This document shows, in pieces, positions 60,000 through 64,000 of a stretch of DNA of 64,000 nucleotides. A program made the position numbers and the translations under genes. The DNA lies in NCBI GenBank assembly GCA_033002965.1, contig JAURVB010012650.1, positions 1 through 64,000 on the forward strand, given 5' to 3'. Numbering within the stretch: the stretch's first letter is position 1; the number at the start of each line of letters is the position of its first letter. This stretch comes from Piper betle (taxonomy: Eukaryota > Streptophyta > Magnoliopsida > Piperales > Piperaceae). The notes beneath the pieces are model-generated. The model saw only the letters and a list, made by a program, of their open reading frames with translations. It was not told where the DNA came from and did not search any database.

Positions 60000-61311
60000 C
60001 GGTCATCCACGGACAGAAATTAACACACCTACAAAAAATTAGAGGATCTTATCATATAACAAAATGTCCCCAACTATCGATAGCCAAGTAAATTTAGACA
60101 ATTTAACGTCTTTTCCTACAAACTCAAGATGCCAGACAATGAAACCATCTAATATGTACTCTAGCCAGCTTCCTAGTAAGACTTTTGTTTTGAAGAAGCA
60201 CGATTTAATCAATAAAACAATTCATAATACCTAATTAGATTACATCAACCAAACATTCGTGAAACCAGCAGTTGAATTAGACGACTACATTGGTTTATCA
60301 TATAAAAGTAAGATTTTACAGCAACAATCTACAACCAGATTTTCAGAAAACCCAATTAGCAATTGACTAAAATCTTCTAACTCATTAAAAACCAGAGGAT
60401 CTTCTAATGGAATCTGATAAACCATACGTATTCAATTTTTACAATTTGACTAAAAGTATGGATATCCATACGAATTTTTACAATTCGACAACTTTGCCTA
60501 CATGCCCAAACTATTAGGAAAGACAGCCAATTAATATTAACTCTAACAACCAACTATTTATTTTTCTTTATCTTTTCCTGAAGAAAAACCATTTATTTAT
60601 TTATAAGATGTCAAGTTAGATTACATCAACCAAATCTAAGTTAACCCTCCCCATAATTCATCACCGGGAGCTAATTAATATTTACTCTAACAATCAACTA
60701 TTTTTCTTTTTCTTTTTCTGAAGAACAACCATTTTTGATAAGATGCCAAGTTAGATTACATCTACCAAATCTATGTCATAAATATACTAAAGCAAAGGAA
60801 CCCTCCCCATAATTCATTACGAGTCCTCTGCAATTTTACAATTTAATTAACTCTTTCCACAATACAAAGTGTTAATAACAGTACTCAGAAATCAATTTCA
60901 ATTAGAATTAGAGTATATGTTTACAGAATAAGTACAACTAATAGCAATCAAAGATCTATATTAACTAGGAGTGACTCTTACCACTGTGAATAAGGCTTTC
61001 TAATAATTTGAGTAAGATCATCCTTCAATTTGGCATAATATTCAACAAGTAGAAAGTCATTTATATAAACATAATTCTAAACATGATGAGTACACAAAAA
61101 TAAAAATAAATAAATAAATAACTTTTTAAAAAAACATATTGCTATGAGGCTGGCATTCGTCAAAGCAGCAGTTGAATCAAATACCTGAATTGCAATGCAT
61201 TTATAAATAGCATTTCCGATGACAAATCTAATAAGAAGATTACAAAATTAGCCAAAAAGAAAGCGGGTGGTATGAAGGGAAGAGGTGTGTACAGTATCAA
61301 TGAGGTTAATG
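60000..61311. other. AT-rich intron of the THUMP gene, no gene seen
   Basis: The sequence upstream of the acceptor at 59968-59970 is AT-rich and non-coding. A segment is duplicated loosely: CAAGTTAGATTACATC with AACCCTCCCCATAATTCAT occurs at 60609-60660 and 60749-60814. No first exon of the THUMP gene is recognisable. Confidence 0.5.
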
Positions 61312-61638
61312 TGTAACACCCCAATCCGGTTTACTCTCAACCTAGACCGGAACTGTTATAACGGATCGAACTACTCGTAACCAATTAATTTGGTTGACCC
61401 AAAACCTAACAGCTACGATATAACCCTCTCGACATCTCAAGATGGAGTATGTCACTAATGCGCAAACAGTGCATGAATGAGATGCAAAACTCTAGCAGGA
61501 TGCTACATGAATGTCATGATATAACCACACCAAAAATAATTAAAATAGTACAAAAATTCATACAAAATCCTAGAATAAAACGGACAAAACTCCCCTAAAA
61601 GAGCAATAAGGGGACGACCTGTTAAAACACGGCTCAAC

Positions 61639-61703
<65 letters not shown>

Positions 61704-64000
61704 ACAATAATTCACATCACAATAGGATTCAAAACCTCCACACATTTTGAAATCGGCGTCTCGCCCACCTACAATTCATACTCATCATATTTGGTTCATT
61801 TCTCATCTTATCATAGCAGCTCATTCCTAAACATCTAGAACTTTTCCAAAACATTTCCAAAAGAGCCCGTACATTTCTACAACAAGGTATACGAGTTTCA
61901 CAACTCATGCATATGTACACAACATGTATATCAACAAATATTATTCAACCCACATCACAGCTTACGTAAAAGACGATGTGACGCCAGGTATGTGTGTGCA
62001 ATGCAAGCGCTAGTCCTTCATCAAGGTCGGCATACGTCATTCATCTTCCTCACCTACATATATAATAAAAAGACGTCAGCAATGGGTGTCACTGGTCCGG
62101 AAATAACTAATATCAAATTGAAACATGAGAACAAACTCTCATGAAAAGCAAACTATTATATATCTTCCTCAAGAACTCTCATAAGGGCAACTACAGAGGA
62201 GCCATTGAGCAACTGACTCAACAGCATCCCGATCCAGTTAGTATTGTGCCACTCTCGGCAATTCTTTTCTAATTCAACTTTCGAGGAACCTTGATCCTAA
62301 GCCCTCTCTGAACCTCCATATTACTTTTGACCTTGAGCACGTAGGCCGAGTACTCTCAGGCATGCACCTTCAATACCCTTTGAACCATGAGTCCAGACAC
62401 ACGTTGTACTTAACAGTACCCGTAAACCTTCAAGTCCTCCGGGTGTAAGGCACTCAAACATGAAGTTTTCAGGATCCCTCGGGAATAGAACAGTCCGCTC
62501 ACTAATCCAGAGCCCTCTTTGACTGACACGGCACCCGCTCATGATACGTGCAAGTCGATTCATCTCCTCTAGTCTCACTAAAATCACGATAAAAACTATT
62601 TATAGGGCTGGGTCGAAATTCATTATAAGAGGCCCGAAGGCAAATTGAGGTGGATCTTATTTTCGAAAACAAACTCGAGGGATCTCATCCTTGAGGGTAA
62701 TTAATTCCAAATAAAATAGTCGACTAGATGGCCCGTGTAAGGTGGGGTACGATAAATCATCTACCTGACACGTTCGATGATCTATAAATCAAATCACCGA
62801 TAGAGTGGAGCGACAAAATGAGAAGCGTGTCCTAAAGGACCTGGTAGAAGCTTAAAGCGTGTCCACGCGCCTAGCGGCAAGCTCCTACTCCGTTCCTACA
62901 CATCAAAACTAAATACTAACACCCACTCATGATGCATACATATCCTATACGACACTCACATTACTCACGCATCAATCAACACACATCAATAATAATCAAT
63001 ATGAGTTTACCTACTCTACGCTGCATTAGATTACATTAATTATTTAGTCTGCCTAATTAATTTATCATCACAATCACACACATTCATATCTTTATTAACA
63101 TGAAAATATCTAACACATCAATCATTAAATCCTAGCATCCTAGCATGCAATTCTAATAATCATTACTTTAATTAATTAAATCTAAATAAATTATACCTCG
63201 TGTGGTTTGTGGCTCGAATTCGACACCCTGTAGTGTCCGAAGTTCGATAGGGTTCGACTGGAGGGTTCGGCGGAAGATCAAGTGATTCCTGACAAATTTC
63301 AGTGAATCCAGTCCTCAAGCGGTTTTTGGTGACTTCCAGCAGTTTTCTGGCGACTGCTCCGACAGGGCAATCAGGGGTAAAGGTTATCACCATCTTGGTG
63401 AGCTTGACCCAATGGTGGTGATGACAAGGGTAACCGCGGCGGCGATGACTACCGGCGGTGGCGTTGAGTTCGATCGGGGCGGTTGGTAGCTCCAATCGGA
63501 CCCACGACTGACGGTAGCGCTAGGAAGGGGGAAATGTAGGGGAGGTTGAGGGGAAGGCTTTGACGTCACGGTGGCGCGATCTGACGCAGACTGTGGTGTA
63601 ATCACGTCGGGAACAGCCGTGAAATTGTGGGCGATTTTCGGTGTCGCAATGGTTGTACGGTGGCCGGGCGTGGTCGAGCGACAAGGCATCAGCACAGCCA
63701 GGCTGGGCAGCGTCGATCGGCAGCGAGGTGGTGTCGGTAGTGGTGGTGAAAACCTCAAGGGTGGCGGCTAGGGTTTGGGGTGGTGAACACGTCAGGGGTT
63801 TTGGGGGAAGAAGATTATAAATATAGGAGTGGCAAACTTGTAAATAGAACTTGACTCGGGCTCGAGTCGAGAATAATAATTAACTCGGAATAAATCAAAG
63901 AAAAATCCAAAAAATTGAGAAAAATCCCATAAAATAAAAAATACCACAACATCCAAATGACATGCTAAATAACTAATAACTCACCCAAATACAATCTAAC
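61312..64000 (-). mobile_element. Minus-oriented LTR (solo or 3'), second copy of the nested family, runs off the window
   Basis: On the minus strand the LTR ends GGGGTGTTACA at 61312. The sequence matches 48339-51196 in reverse up to about position 260 of that LTR, so roughly 260-300 bp lie beyond the window. The sequence after its end (ATTAACCTCATTG) is not a primer site, so this is a solo LTR or a 3' LTR. It has the same GC-rich block (63390-63780) and GACTCGAG module (63850-63880). A microsatellite lies at 61638-61702. Confidence 0.75.
61638..61702. repeat. (AT)n(AC)n microsatellite
   Basis: A TATATA run with one CA interruption changes into ACACACACAC. It lies in the minus-oriented LTR near its end and is absent from the other copy. 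Confidence 0.9.

Overview
The window is nuclear DNA of a flowering plant. It holds one multi-exon plastid gene (CHLD), one broken nuclear gene of the THUMP-domain family, GT-AG introns, and a very dense load of plant transposons: Ty3/gypsy, TRIM, LINE, hAT, CACTA and MITEs. The first CHLD exon is strongly GC-rich while the later exons are AT-rich. That gradient is typical of monocots, so a monocot is my best guess, but this is inference.

Layout. 1-2.5 kb: a hAT-like remnant, a minus-strand fragment of a fasciclin-like arabinogalactan protein gene beside a CACTA terminus, and two foldback/MITE-like inverted repeats. 2.7-15.9 kb: a nest of one LTR family, with tandem minus-oriented LTRs (about 3.2-3.8 kb each) split by a plus-oriented non-coding element that itself carries a perfectly delimited 456-bp TRIM. 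17.0-24.6 kb: the CHLD gene (magnesium chelatase subunit D, chlorophyll synthesis), 15 exons, complete except for one missing base in a C run of exon 8. 24.7-27.2 kb: no gene seen. 27.3-41 kb: a hAT element with an 8-bp target duplication, a small MITE, a LINE-1 remnant, a second TRIM-family copy with three LTR units, another MITE, a second hAT element with an 8-bp target duplication, a minisatellite region, and a hAT remnant with a recognisable transposase C-terminus.

41.0-60.0 kb and beyond: a minus-strand THUMP-domain gene (THUMPD1/Tan1 family). One intron holds a 16-kb Ty3/gypsy element of Tat/Ogre type with an AATAC target duplication. This gene has an in-frame stop and a frameshift and looks like a pseudogene; its 5' exons lie beyond the window. 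The gypsy element carries gag-protease, RT, two RNase H domains, integrase and a spliced antisense gene, but its pol frame is split by a 2.86-kb LTR of another family. 61.3-64.0 kb: a second, minus-oriented copy of that LTR, running off the end.

How it fits together: CHLD is the only host gene likely to be functional here, if the missing base is a sequencing artefact. Everything from 25 kb on is a THUMP locus and its flanks being swollen by successive insertions. The most unusual points are the spliced antisense gene in the gypsy element, the shared LTR-derived GC-rich module found inside two unrelated hAT elements, and the tandem LTR array near the start.
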